This document shows, piece after piece, positions 32,778-45,824 of a stretch of DNA of 64,000 nt. Location: the NCBI RefSeq assembly GCF_000143415.4, contig NW_003314360.1, positions 256,345-320,344 on the forward strand, read 5' to 3'. Within the stretch, counting starts at the first letter, position 1. The number at the start of each line of letters is the position of its first letter. The notes beneath the pieces were generated by a model. That model had not been told where the DNA came from. It did not search any database and saw only the letters and a program-made list of their open reading frames with translations. A program made the translations under genes and the position numbers. The stretch is from Selaginella moellendorffii (lineage: Eukaryota; Streptophyta; Lycopodiopsida; Selaginellales; Selaginellaceae).

Positions 32778-35268
32778 ATGGGTTGCGCAGCATCGAAAGT
32801 GAGCAAGGCGGAGGATGTGAGTAGATGTCGCGCGAGACGAAGGCTCATGAAGCAGACAGTGGCGTCAAGGCATCACTTTGCGGCAACTCACGCGGCTTAC
32901 ATCCAAGCCATGAAGAACGTAGGGGCGGCTTTCCGGCAATTTGGAGAGACCGAGCTTCGTGATGCTCAAGCAGCAGCCGCCGAGCGTACAAAATCGAGCT
33001 CCCTTCAGTCACCCGATCGCCCACTTCCTCCACCTCCGCCGCCAGTGTTCCTCCAAGACTCTCCTCGCATGGAGTTCCTTTCTCCTCCCGCATCTCCCAT
33101 CAAGACGGAAGATCACGAGAGCGAGGAAGCCAAGGATCAGGAGCGCCGCCAACGCAAGAGAGAACAGGAGCAGCAGCAAAGTCGGTTCCAAAAGTTGGAG
33201 CAAGAGCACGAGGGCTTCTACTATCACCGTGGCGATGACAAAGATGACAAGGGAGCGTACTACTTTACTGCTCCACCGCCTCCTCCAGTTCCCTCGAGCA
33301 CAGCTCCGCCTCCACCGTCGCCTCCAAGAGACTCGGCCTGGGAGTTTCTGGATCCGTTCAGGCCGCAAGAGCACCCGGTTCTTCTTCACGACCAACGCAC
33401 CTCGAAAAAGGTGGAGGTTTCTAAGCAGGACCGCGAGAGAATGGAAGATCACCACCACCACCACCACCACGATGATGATGATGACGATGAGGACGACGAT
33501 GACGAGCACGAAGTGTCCAGCAACCCGGACAAGCCGGTGGTTGTCAAGAATCCCAGCGTCATTGGTTCCAGCAAGCGGGACTTGGCGATTATTCTACTCC
33601 CGAGTGGCGGGATTGGACGCAAGGACCTTCTCGACGTTGTCAAGGAGGTTGATGAGTTGTTCCTTCGTGCTTACGAGTGTGGGAAGGACGTTTCCAAGCT
33701 TCTGGAGGCGAGAAAGGTTCACTACCACTCTAATTTCGTCGACTCAAGAGGTAACGCTTTCTATCATTTGCTTTATAACTAAGTTCCAAAACATCTTGCA
33801 GGACATGAATCGCACTCGAAGAGAGTGTTGCAAGCAATTTCTCTAGGCCACAGAGGTTCGAGCAAAACCCCTTTGAAGGTAGTTGCTTCCGAGGATCACC
33901 TAAGCAGCCCCGAGGACTCTGGTAAAGCTGGAAGTCATGCCGGTACTCTGGACAGCTTGTTGGCCTGGGAGAAGAAACTGTACGAAGAAGTTAAGGTAAT
34001 TTCTCGTGCTTCCTGTTGCCAGTCTTATGTTTAAATGTGTTATGGCAGAATACAGAAGTGATACGAGCTGAGTACCGGAAAAAATGTTCCCCCAAGCTCC
34101 AGGAAGAAATGAGCGACGCAACCAGGTCCATGATCAAGACCTTGTCCACGAAAATTCAGGTGTCGCTGCAGGGTGTGGACACGGCAATCTCGGCCATTAA
34201 CAAGCTCAAGGAAGACGAGCTTCATACACAACTTGTTCAACTTATTGAAGGGTATGTACGAGGTTTTGGGTTTCTGTCAATCACTGATTTTCTTAGAACA
34301 GGCTAATGAACATGTGGAACGAGCTTTACGATTGTCACCAAAGACAACACAAGATCGCATCGGACATGAAATCCTTAGACCACTGGGGGACTGTGGAGCC
34401 GACAACTAACATCCACAGACTAGCAACTTCTCAGCTCGAACTAGCGCTCGGTGCGTGGCTCGCAGGATTCAACAAGCTCATCTCCGCGCAGCGAGATTAC
34501 CTCCACAACCTGACGGGCTGGCTTCGACTTAGCAACATGCAGCTCGAGTTGGAATCCGCCAGGGAAACTCCAGGCAGCAAGAAGAAGCAAGCCACGGCAA
34601 GGCCGGCGTGGCTGGCGTCCATGCTCCAGCTCTGCCTGGACTGGAGCTTGGCGCTGGACAGACTGCCAGACAAGGTAGCCTCGGAGTCGATCAAGAGCTT
34701 CGAGGCCGTGGTTCACAAGCTGGTGGATCTCCAGAACGAGGAAGTGAAGCACAGGAAGAAGCTGGATGCTGTCTCCAAGGAATTCGACAAGAAGATGGCA
34801 CGCTTGTCAGCGAGTACGAAGCATCGCAAAGCGAGCCGGGAAGAGCAGCAGCAGCAAGCCACTGACACTCGAAAGGAGAAAGATCCAGACAAAGAGAAGG
34901 CGGCGGCGGAGAACGATCCGCCTGGATCAGCTGAAGCGACGAACGAAGATAGCAATCTGGTGGAGTCCATCCCGAGCATCCTGCGAGCAGCAGCAAATCG
35001 AGGCAGTGGCAAATCGAGGCGGCGGGGCTCTCCCGAGGAGAGGATGCGTCAGGCTGTGAATTCGATCCAGGCAAAGCTCGAGGAAGAGAAGGAGCGAGTG
35101 GCAAAGGTGGTGTTTGACACGAGGGCGACGACCATCAACAGCTTACACACGGGATTGCCGAGCATCTTTCAGGCGGTGGCAGGATTCGGTCGCATCTCCC
35201 TCCATGCGTATCAGAGCCTCTACTGCCAGGCACACAATGGCGCTCTCCTCCGGATCACTCAAGCCTAG
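32778..35268 (+). CDS. DUF630/DUF632 protein, copy A; exons 32778-33750, 33802-33995, 34049-34251, 34302-35268
   Basis: Four exons (introns 51, 53 and 50 bp, all in phase) give 778 residues. The N-terminus 'MGCAASKVSKAEDVSRC' is the DUF630 start, with Gly2 in a myristoylation context and Cys3 for palmitoylation, so the protein should sit at the plasma membrane. A low-complexity middle follows: proline runs, then His7 and an Asp/Glu run at about 33451-33515. DUF632 runs from about residue 290 ('LLDVVKEVDELFLRAYECGK') to the C-terminal third, including 'TLDSLLAWEKKLYEEVK' and 'NIHRLATSQLELALGAW', and is largely helical. Named plant relatives act in leaf rolling and nitrogen or phosphate responses; the biochemical role is not settled. 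The 'PDKVASESIKSF' and 'TINSLHTGLPS' blocks match copy B. Tandem, same strand, 810 bp before copy B. Confidence 0.95.
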
Positions 35269-36077
35269 GGACGATGACAAGTGTGCCCTAGCGCTAAATA
35301 GGGCAAAGGTAGTACTGCCACGTGTATGTAGTACTCATTGCCACGTGTATGTAGTTATTATTCTAGTTAATATTCTAGTTAATGAATCGCTTTTCCCGCG
35401 GTGATTTTCAAATTTTCTTGAGCCCCACTTGTGCGCGGGGCCTTGAGATCCGGGCAGGGCGGAAGAACCCTAATCGTGCGACACGAATCGAGCGAGGGAG
35501 AAAGAGGAGGGGAGAAATTCCTTTCCCATATCTTGCCTCGCGGAGGAGAGATTTGATTAGATTGAGGAGCCGCCCGTTGCGTGTTGGGTGCGCGCGGATT
35601 GATGTGCCCGCATTTAATTAATCCGGTCGCGCAAGGAAGGGAGAATTTCCCGTTTGTGGGCTTTTGCATCGCGGTGCGCTGCCCGATCTTCGTTTTTTGG
35701 CGCTGCCTGGCCGCGCCGCTGACAGCCACTGCCCAGGCATTCCTTTCTTTCTTCGCTGGTCTCTCTCTCGTGTTCTGGGGATTTCTATTTCTTGTCTCCA
35801 TCCAAAGCAGGCACAAGCTCTCGCTTTCGAGGTCACGATCGTTGTTTTGGAGTGGAGATCACATTGATAGATAGATAGCTCCCCCCCTTTTTTTTAATCG
35901 CGCTCTTGTTCGTGTTCTTCCGGTGATCGATCGATGGAAATATCGTGATCCCTGGTTCTCTTCTCCTGGTTCTTGATCGGCTACTCGCTCTTTCTTGTTC
36001 GATCGATCGAAATATCGTTTTCCAGCTCTCGAAATACTCTAGCTCATCGAGCTAGCGAACGATCGATCCATCGAAAG

Positions 36078-38314
36078 ATGGGATGCACGAGCTCCAAGGT
36101 CGACAACGAAGAGAAGGTCGCGCGATGCAAGGCCAGGAAGCGATTCATGAAGCACGCGGTGGCATCGCGGCATCAATTCGCGGCCAGTCACGCTGCGTAC
36201 GTGCAAGCGCTCAAGAACGTAGGAGCGGCATTCCGGCAGTTTGGCGAGACCGAGATCCCCGACACGACCTCATCGTCTTCCACCGATCACGACTACAATC
36301 CATCGTCTCCAACGACGCCGGACGCTAAGCCGCCGCCTCGCCCTCTCTTCCTTCCACCGCCATCGCCCAATGATCGCCACGGCCTCAAGCTCGATCCCGC
36401 CAGTGTGATTCTCGAGGAAGAGGAGCTCTCGCCGGATCTCAGCCCCGAGAAGAAGAAGGATCATCGCGTCAAGAACAAGAAGACCGGCGGCGGTAGAGAG
36501 GTTCTTCCACCGCCATTGCCACTTGGTAGCGCTCCACCGCCGCCGCCTCCTCCCAAATCTTCCGCATGGGGCTTTCTCGATCCATTCCAGGAGGACGAAG
36601 CCACCGCGGCCGTGGCTGTGGCGGCTGAGACCTTCACTGTGTCTTCCAAGAGCACCAGCGGCGGCGCTCGCGCGAAGCTGTGGTTTCCAGCGGCGGAGAA
36701 GGATCTGGAGCAGCGGTCCAGCGATAACAGCCTGGCGATCATCGTGAGGCGATCGGGAAGCAAGGAGCTTGTGGATGTTCTTCGCGAGCTGGACGAGCTT
36801 TTCCTCCGGGGCTACCAGAGCGGCAAAGAGGTAGGGAAGCTGCTCGAGGCGAGGAAGATCCACTACCACTCCAATTTCGTGGAGAATCGAGGTAGGATGC
36901 TCGTTCCTGGGGCTAGATTTTCTCTTCTCATCGATCGCTACGCGCAGGGTTTGATTCTCACTCCAGCAAGGTTCTCAATGCGATCTCTTGGTCCAACTGG
37001 AAGTCGCCGCTCAAACGCAAAACGGAGGAGACGGCGCTCGCAGTGACCGACGAGGATTTTGGAGCTCACTCGGGCACTCTGGATCGGCTGCTTGTATGGG
37101 AGAAGAAGCTCTACGAAGAAATGCGAGTAAGTTTTTTTCTTCTTGGTTTTGGAAGCTCTTTTGATCGATCGATCGATGGGTTGCCACAGACTGCCGAGGC
37201 GAATCGAATCGAGTATGAGAAGAAGTGCGCCCAGCTCCGGCACCAGGACTCCAAGGGCGACTACAACGAGTCCATCGACAAGACGCGCAACATGATCAAG
37301 ATGCTCCAGACGAGGATCGTGGTGGCGCTTCAGGGAGTGGACACTGCCGTGGCGGCCATCATCAAGATCCGCGACGAGGAGCTCTATCCCCAGCTCCTGG
37401 AGCTGGAAGAAGGGTATGCCATGCGTGTTCTAGGCTCTTTGACGAATGGTCGTTTCAGGTTGACTGGAATGTGGGCGGAGCTCTACGCCGTCCACGAGAA
37501 GCAGTACGCGGCGGTGAGCCGGATGAGGCCTCTGGATTGTCTCTTGGGCTCGGTGGAGGCGACGAGCAACATCCATCGCTTGGCAACCTCGCAGCTCGAG
37601 GCATCGCTAGACAATTGGTACAGCTGCTTGAACAAGCTCATCACCAGCCAGAGGGACTACATGAGGAACCTGTGCGGCTGGGTGCGGCTCTGCGTGATGC
37701 CGTTCGAGGACATCAAGGATTCTCCAACTCTGTCGGCTGGATCATCGACTCCTCCAATCCACGACGTCTGTCTCGAGTGGCACCAGGCTCTGGATCGCCT
37801 CCCGGACAAGGTGGCCTTGGAGGCCATCAAGAGCTTCGTGGCGGTGATCCACAAGATCGTGGAGCTGCAGAACACGGAGCTCCAGCACCGGAAGAAAGTG
37901 GAGTCACTCACCAAGGAGATCGACAAGAAGGTGGCCTACATCCAGAACTACGAGAAGAAACACCCCGACTCGGCCTCCACTACCACTGCCACGACGGATC
38001 ATCACCACCATAGCAATCACCTGGACGAGACCGACGAGCTCACGGTTCTCCACGACATTCTTCCGCCAAAGAGCCCGCTTGCCGATAGGAGAGCCGCGGT
38101 GGATTTGCTCCGGAGGAAGCTGGAAGAGGAGAAGGAGCAAGTCTCCAAGGCGGTGTATGATACCCGAGCTATGACACTGAATAGCCTCCACACCGGACTC
38201 CCCAGCGTGTTCCAGTCGGTGGCCGGCTTTGCGAGCGTTTGCTCCCAGGCCTTCCAGTTGCTTTACCACAACGCTCGCGTCAACAAGGAGGAAGCTAGCA
38301 GCTATTCGCCATGA
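36078..38314 (+). CDS. DUF630/DUF632 protein, copy B; exons 36078-36891, 36948-37126, 37190-37413, 37459-38314
   Basis: Four exons with introns of 56, 63 and 45 bp at the same positions and phases as copy A encode 690 residues, so the two genes are tandem duplicates. It starts 'MGCTSSKVDNEEKVARC' (DUF630, predicted N-myristoylation). The middle is Pro-rich, without the His/Asp tract of copy A. DUF632 starts near 'ELVDVLRELDELFLRGYQ' and contains 'TLDRLLVWEKKLYEEM', 'LEEGLTGMWAELYAVHEKQY' and 'NIHRLATSQLEASL'. The start is ATG 36078; the frame is open further upstream, but family alignment fixes the Met-Gly-Cys start. The 5' leader has many GATCGATC runs. The 3' flank carries a short tandem repeat (separate entry). 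A truncated third copy lies at 45.8 kb. Confidence 0.95.
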
Positions 38315-38400
38315 TCTAGAGGAGGAAGCTCGTAGCTATTCGCCATGATCTAGAGGAGGATGCTCGCAGCTATTCGCCAGAGCTCGGGGAGGAGGAGGTT
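38286..38400 (+). repeat. Short tandem repeat across the stop and 3' UTR of copy B
   Basis: A unit of about 40 bp ('gctattcgccatgatctaga' plus 'ggaggaagctcg') is repeated two to three times starting in the last codons. The diverged copy at 46120-46270 has expanded to four or five units. Confidence 0.85.
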
Positions 38401-38579
38401 TTGCGGCAATCTATTTCACTAGCTATGCTTTCTACTTGTATATATGTTGGTGCTCTACGCCATTTTGAATTTAAAGGACTGTTATGAGTATATGCTCTTG
38501 AATTCCCGCTTTATTTATCTAGGACTTTTAGCGTTTTTGTCCAATAGCCTTTTTTCAATCTGGAGGGCTAACGTAGAAC

Positions 38580-39420
38580 GGAAATCTGCTTTTGATCGTA
38601 GGTCCGCCAGATTCTGGTAAGTGAGAGAGTTTGCGAGGAGGCAGCAGGCAAACGGCACTGGTTATTTCCTCTCCACCAACATGCGCGAAGGGAAGTTCAA
38701 CACTGCCGCTAGTTTCGCTGCGAAGCTCAAGTCTAGGTCGTCTGGATTTGTAGAGGCTGTCGTCAAGGCGGTCTCTATCCCACCATTAGGGGATCCTGTG
38801 ACTGATGGCAGGGTAGCAGCCACAGGAGCAGTTGAACAGGGTTGATCGATCGGATATGATGGCCCCTTGGAGGTCTGAGAGGTCCCTTTGAGAACTGGAT
38901 AACGTTTGGCAGGAAGCTTTTGCGGAAGCCACTGCTTCCTTCAATCATCATTGACGAGGCTAATAGGCTGCGGAGCAGATGGACCTCGCAACGCTATTTC
39001 ATCATGTTGACCAAGGAGGCTAACATAGCCAACGTGATTCTGCCAGAAACTTTGTCTGCGAGATCACGTGTCTACGATGACAGGAGGAAACATCATTTCA
39101 TGAGATTGCAGCTGCGTATGATCCTGCAACACTGCCTCGGAGGTGCACCTCTTTGGACAGGTGGTTACCTAGCCGTGTAGCAGACGACCACTCGGACAGA
39201 AGGTGGTGTGGTGAGTGAAGATGAGCTTCTTCATGGACGCGTTCTCACCAAGGAGGCACTCCTCATCCAGCATAAGTTTCTTCACTTCAGGGAAATGAGA
39301 CTCTGGGCTAAGGACCTCATGTGGTACAAAGGGCACTGGCCTGTTGTCATGCTGCTTTCCAAGCCACACTACCATGCGAGTGCATTAAGACAGGTGAAAT
39401 GAACCGTTAGTGCTTGCTAA
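38580..39420 (+). other. Coding-like stretch without recognised gene
   Basis: GC content remains gene-like and three plus-strand frames of 64-86 codons follow each other (38621-38845, 38920-39180, 39208-39402). The first two lie in different frames, and two of the three have no ATG at the start. Fragments such as 'FVEAVVKAVSIPPLG' and 'FLHFREMRLWAKDL' match no family I can name. It may be a decayed gene or transposon piece. The AT-rich block begins immediately after. Confidence 0.3.
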
Positions 39421-39639
39421 AATTGATGCTTTGTGCAGCCATGCTTTGATTTGCTTTGGTTTTCTCATGAAAACATTTTATGTTTTTTTATGTATTCTAC
39501 TTGTTTTCAATTTATATATTTATCCACATATAAATTTTCTTGTTATCTTCATATTTGTAATAGTTTTTCCATGAGTTCTTTTAGTCTTTTATCAATATTA
39601 AAGTTTACAATGCCGGATTTTAATACCCATTAAGTTGGT

Positions 39640-42600
39640 TTCAATCTAGACCACTTGTTTTTGTATATAAGCTAGATTTTGGGTTAATTGAATATGCACA
39701 TTTCTATATTCTATATTTGGAGCAAGTGAGGGGCAATTCTAATTATCCCTGAAGATTGTATGGATTTATGTTTTTTGTTTATATCTAGTTTTTATATTGT
39801 TTAAATTTCTCTTCTTTTTTTTTCCTTAAATAACATACTCTTCCTTTGCAATAGCTTTTTCCTCCTCTAACTCTAGAGTAGCAATTAGTGCAATTGTTCA
39901 ATGTTTCATAGTTGTAATTGACTCAATTGATGATGGCATTCATAATATACAGTGTAACTCCTCTTATCTTCTATAGGAATCATGATATATATCATTTTTC
40001 AATCACTTTATAGTGATTACCACTTATCATTTTTGGGATGATGCCTTAAATTTCTCACATATCTTTAAAAGATAGCATTGTAATGGTATAATAGTTTAAG
40101 CACAACCACTCATATGGATTGGAGCCTTCTTTTGGATATCTTCAAACACATATTTAAACATGTTAATTATTATGAGATGTTTTTTAACAATTGTATTATC
40201 TATATCAAGGGTTATTTGAGTTAATTATGCAATTTGACATTGCTTCTAAGTCTTTTTCTTTATGCAAAGCTAAATATGTCAAAGTAAATCAAATTAAGTA
40301 TATTGTGGCTAACACTTCCTCAAGATCTTGTGAGATTTGTCTTTACAACTCTCTTTGATTGACAAAATGGTATAAAATGTCACCTCTCCCATTTTTAGTT
40401 ACATGTGTTTCAACTCTATTTTCCATAAGAGATAATCTTGTTATAATAGAAGTTGATACTACTGTTGTTTATGTTCAAGGACAAAGATAAGGTCATGGTT
40501 GTGGCCATGATATTCACTATTGAGTATGTAATAAAGTTTGTCACATACATTAACATTGTTGGCATTTCCCAAATTGATTTCTTGGGTGAAACTTTTGGTT
40601 GTAACAATGTCATGTTGGTGTTATTGTAATGGAAGGTCTTGATATTAAAATTTTTTCAAGAAATGGGAAGTCATATGAGTAGTGAAAGGACTTTGCACAA
40701 ATAAATCAGTGACCTCTCCATCCTTTTGAAAATACAATCAAAGGATTTATTTAGCATTAGTTCTTTCTATATTCACTTTCTAATCTCAATTTTGTAACAA
40801 AAGGTCCTTCACAATCTTCTTTATGTTGGTTTATATATATTTATGTTTATCTTCTATTGCTTAGCTAAAGTGGTTAAAGTGTGTATTTGGATCCAAAGAT
40901 ATAACTTATCTTAGGTACTAAATTTTTTGTGAAGGTTTACAAATTAATCTTAATAAACCCTTGGCTATTTTGAAATTCCTTAGTCCAAAGTGTGAATGAT
41001 GTGTAATGCTTCCTCAACAAAATGCAATATCTTGGTCATTTTATTGATCATCTTTTTAATCATATAACACTATTACGAGTGTTGTTAAAATCATTAACAT
41101 CATCTTTTATTTGGTATAAGGAATGTGAGTAAACATTTGTAAATCTCAAAAAGTTATTGATGACTCTTCTAATTTTAGCATATCCTAATACACTTAAGTA
41201 TATGGATACTTTTGATATTGTTCTTGGGGTATGTTGATACAAAAGACTATAAGTGTATCTAGTCAACATTATCTTATTATATATATATCAATTGTACTTT
41301 ATAACTAATAGAGGCAAACTACTCCATGATAAAGGAGCATTTAATAATAGTTTAGGGTTTAAACTATGGTTCTCCAACATTACTAAAATGTGTACTTCAT
41401 TATTAAAGGAGAAAAACAATCATGCTACTCAATGTGCTCTAAAATTTCATATATATATAATTTCAAATTTATTCATGACCTAGGAATTTTTATAATTGTT
41501 GCTACCACCCATTCTCAAGTTTTTTTTTTCTTTCTTCACTCTCTTTTCATATTCCTAATAAGCATGTTGTTCTAACATCAATAGATTTTCCAAAAAAGGA
41601 TTTTATGCTATCAATGGTTACTATACTTGATGTTTAGTTTCCATAAGGTGTAGAATTTGATTTACCTTCTCTTAACATAGTTCATAAGGTTCAAAAGATT
41701 GATAATTATAGATCTGAAAGTTTTGTAATTATTTTGAGAATCTTACATCATTTACTGATAACTTATTATTTTAGTATTTACATTCTCAATATTGCCTTGA
41801 GGATAACCTTCTTTACTTTATACAAATTGATCTTGATGATCATTTCCACCTAATGGTGTTTTTAATTTTTATTCTGCTCTCTCTTCATGCTTACCATGAC
41901 TTGCCTATTTTTGGTAATTGGAACATTATTGTATAACTAAAAAGTTGCATAAGTTTTTCTATTGGCTAAAGATGTGATATGATGTTATTTAGTAAATGCA
42001 TAGTTGCATCTAGTGGCAAATTCATAATCCTCCCCCTTATGTTGTAAAAGAACAATTAAAGTTAATTACAACTTCCTATTTATTTGAGTTAATGATATTT
42101 GATTTGATAGGCCTTTTCCATGATTGATTGTTAACAATGAGTATAATATTATTACCTCCAACTACTTGATTTATTGAGTGGAAGTTAGTGCTTTAACTAA
42201 TGTGTTTACAATTGTTATTAGATACTTCTTCCTATATTGAATAGTGTTTTAACATTTATGTCTAGAGTAAATTCTCTTAGATAATGATCCTATATTTATG
42301 GCTAAGGCATTTTACATTTTAATGTCCTAATTGAGGATATATCACACTTTTATAAGTCTTTATTATCCACAGATGGATGGTTTGATAAAAGAACTCATTT
42401 AGACTTTCAAAGGGATGATTATAAAGTATTTGAACTTTCAATATTCAGATTAAGATGGCTTTTTGTTGTCTCTTTGGTATGCATATATCATACAAATACA
42501 AAGTTCTATTGATGTTTCACTATTTAAACTTTTATGTAATCATGATCCAATATTGTTAATAGAGTTGAATTTACCTTTGTGATTGTTATAAGTTGTCAAT

Positions 42601-43290
42601 TTTAGGTCCTAAGATTAGTATTTGACAAACATTCTTCCTTTAGTTCAAGTAGAGTTTGTTGAATGAACACTTAGGCTATGTATAAATAGAACAACAACAA
42701 CACTACAACTCTTATCATCATCCACTTATAAAGTACAAAATAAATGATTTAATACTAGTTTATTTTCCTAATTTTACGGTATATGGTTTATATAAAAGGC
42801 TTTTTGCTTAGTGGAAGAGACCATATTAAGTGTTATAACAAGTTGAACTGAAAATTTATGAAATTTAACATGACATTCAATAGGTTAATCCTCCAAAAAT
42901 TATGTATATACAATGGTTAAAGCACTTTATACAAAAGGATCAAGAATAAATAACACTATCTATAAATCGACTAGTATCATTTCTTAATGTTCTTGTAGAT
43001 CCTAGCCTATTAATTAAAGAATCCTATCAACCTTTCATCTTTTTGAAAAAAAGGGAATGATGTAAGGTCTAGTGAGTATAACTAAAATGTTATATATGAT
43101 TATTAGCATAATGAAATTTGTATAGCTATTAGACTGGTTTCAATATAGACCACTTTATATAGAAGCTAGGGTTTTGGCTTTAATATGTACATTTTTTGTA
43201 TTTATTTATTTTTATTTAATTTTCAATTTTATTTTAAATATTTATAAATTATTGGAACAAAGACATAATATATTCTTTGAAAAAAACAAC
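39640..43290 (+). mobile_element. Heavily decayed Ty3/gypsy LTR retrotransposon
   Basis: Fragments appear in pol order on the plus strand, broken by many stops. RT end: 'NKMQYLGHFIDH' at about 41000-41050. RNase H: 'KECE', 'TFVNLKKLLMTLLILAYPN' and 'MDTFDIVLG' at about 41110-41235. Integrase C-terminal part: 'SLYYPQMDGLIKELI' (the family's HPQTDGQTE block) at about 42350-42400, followed by 'NHDPILLIEL' near 42540. Candidate LTR pieces share 'ggtttcaatctagaccac' at about 39638 and 'ggtttcaatatagaccac' at about 43136, each followed by 'aagctag' and 'tttgg'. A purine tract 'aaaaaaagggaatgatg' precedes the right copy. Base composition is extremely AT-rich, as after long C-to-T decay. Ends are approximate. 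Confidence 0.75.
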
Positions 43291-43576
43291 AGATTAGTAA
43301 AACTAGCTGATGCAGTTTTGTACTATGAATATATTAACTTACGATAACTAATAATAAAAATGAACTACAAATACTATAGATAGTACCACCACAAAATTCA
43401 CTACAACAGACCATAGAAGGACCAAATTAACATATAAAAGAATAATGATTATAAAAAAACCTAAGAATAAAATTAAATTTATATTCATATCAATCATAAA
43501 ACATTTTAGCTCATATAAATATAAAGAAAAGTAATCATACAAAAAAGGGTAAGGTTTAACTTTCATAAATTTAATA

Positions 43577-44670
43577 TAAGCAACTAACTTTTCCATTTTA
43601 CTTTAGTCATTTATCCCACCAAAGACCACTTAGAAAAGTTTCACTCACAACTTCTTAGTCACCTAAAGATACTATTAACATACCAAGCTTTTATACTAAA
43701 ACCCCATTCTCACTATCTTATTAGTAATTGAAGATCATTCATACTATGGTCATGTCTTTTAAAGATTAAACTATCCGTTCATAAGTGCTCATTGTATAAC
43801 CACTCTTTAACATTTAATACCCCAAGAGATAGGGAAATATTCATTATCCTCTAATATCCTTTATTTGATCTCACAAAGTTCCTCTTCATCCATGGTAGTG
43901 TTCATTAACATTGCTATTAGATCAAGGCCTAAAAACCCATCTAGTATATCCCATTAATCTTTCAGACTTTCTTACCACATAATTATACTTTTAGTTATTA
44001 AGTAAGAAGACCATTCTTTTTTCTTTCCACAATCAAGGATTTTAGGATGACATTTCAAAACACTACAGTCTAATATGAGCCTTATGAGTACTGTCCTCAT
44101 TTTTTGCCACTAGAGTGCCCTAACCATATAAGTAGAGTGAGATTTTAATGAACCACGTAAGGTATCTAAGTAGGTAGTGTGACCCATATTTAAATTGAGA
44201 GCATTGACCATTTAATCTCCCAAATAAACTTTTGAACGCTTCATTAAATCACTTTATTTATCCATATGTATTTACTTTAGCATTGGATTCCTCAATATTT
44301 ATATTATGCCCTCCCCCTATTATCCTATAAAGATATATGAAACCTCTTAGGGTTTGGGAGACAAACAAGCTTTTACCCTTCGAATCTAAAACCTATTCTC
44401 AAACCTAATCTTAGACTCAATCTTGGACTTAATCTCTCATACTCAATCTCAAACCTATCTTGGATTGATTTTCTAAAGATTCTAAAGATTTTAAAGATTC
44501 ACTTATCCATCATTTTGTGATTGTTCCTCAAGCATTTCTTTAAAAATTCCACTTTCACTCTTGACTTTTCAAATTGAAGCTTTTGATCCAAATATATTCA
44601 CTTATTGAATTTTTGTTATGGCCACTTTTAGCTGACTTAGGAAGCATTCTTAAGGGATATTTTAATTTTT
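43577..44670 (-). repeat. Old solo or fragmentary LTR of the inner-element family, strongly AT-decayed
   Basis: The segment follows the LTR at 11517-12996 from end to end: 'aacttttccattttactttag', 'aaagaccacttagaaaag', 'ccatggtagtgttcattaac', 'gatcaaggcctaaaaaccca', 'ggatgacatttcaaaacac', 'gggtttgggagacaaac'. Most differences are C-to-T or G-to-A. The minisatellite is reduced to a few 'actcaatctcaaac' units. No partner LTR or interior is visible nearby. Confidence 0.85.
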
Positions 44671-45250
44671 CTTTTATAAATGGATAAGTTTTCCATCATT
44701 TACATAAAGTGAACTCCTTAGGATTTAAACAACAAAAAATGATCACAGTCATTGACTAGTTTCTCAACTAGCTCAAGTGGGAACTAATAATGAGTCCAAC
44801 AATATCAACCTTCTTGACAAAATAAAAAGGAATTTTATTTAGATAATATATTTTTGTTTCTAGTATTGAGATTCATTGACTTAGCTATTTTTTATTTCTC
44901 CTTTTATTCATTTTATAATTATATATACTTTAGCTAGCTCATTGACTCTGTAAAAGGAAAATAAGATCATAAAAGAATATTCAACTTACTGGCAAGGTTT
45001 TTGAAAATTTTGAAAGGAAACACAAAAGTTTAACATTGAGATACTCAAATTTTTACCTAGCTTAATTCCTAAAGCTGCTTAACCTGTTAGATTCCCATGG
45101 AGTCCAAGAGGAGTAAGAGACCTCTTGTTGCAGGATTGGGACAACTCTCCACTTGCTTCGAAATATAAAATGAATAATATGACAAGTGGAAACAGAAGAA
45201 AAAACAAACCATCCAAATCTGATTATACCTATCTTCAAGATGTCTACAAA
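44671..45250. other. AT-rich spacer, nothing supported
   Basis: Short frames only; composition shifts back to gene-like near 45.25 kb. Confidence 0.5.
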
Positions 45251-45695
45251 AAGTTAAAGCATCACTAGAAAAACATACCTAATACTCACCTCAAACAAGG
45301 ATTCAATGTTCAGCCTGATCCAAAGACAGTACCTTATTGCTTCTAGGTGCCAAACGACGAAATGAATGGAACATTTCCAGAGGCAGTAGCAGCAAGGCAC
45401 ACACTCAGAGAATTTCGCTGCTTGCTGCCTTGTCCACTCATTGTCACGCCTGTCCAATAGCTCGCTTGGAGATAGAGATCAAACCTTGGAGGTTTTCTCT
45501 TTCCATCATAATCTCTATAGAAGAACGTTGCTCAGACGAGATACTTGTTGCACAGCACCACTACCCACACCTGGCCTCGAGAATCTGTGAAACCTTTAGA
45601 AGATCTTGAGAAAAAATGAATGGAAAGTGAGGCGAGAGCTTACTCGCATCATGCACTAGGATAAGACCGCCAATGAGGAGGAGCGCCAACGCCAT
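45250..45695 (-). other. Possible small secreted-protein gene or remnant
   Basis: On the minus strand an ATG at 45695 starts 'MALALLLIGGLILVHDA', a signal-peptide-like segment, followed at once by a GT donor (GCGA|GTAAGC). Downstream GC-rich, exon-like pieces ('ARFSRPGVGSGAVQQVS') come after 'cacag'. They run into stops and I could not build a full frame. It lies head-on to the truncated DUF632 copy. Confidence 0.3.
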
Positions 45696-45824
45696 TCTCT
45701 AGCATGTTATGTGGCACATCACTTGCCACATAAGCCAAGATTGCCAGTCTGTGAAAACATTTCTTATAATTATATCATTGAAGTTTTATTAATATTGAAT
45801 GAGAAATCGAGGATTTCTCTAGTG

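Noticed and set aside
33009-33509. Val/Ile-rich minus-strand frame resembling a membrane protein
   Set aside because: Mirror image of the His/Asp tract and proline codons of the DUF632 gene.
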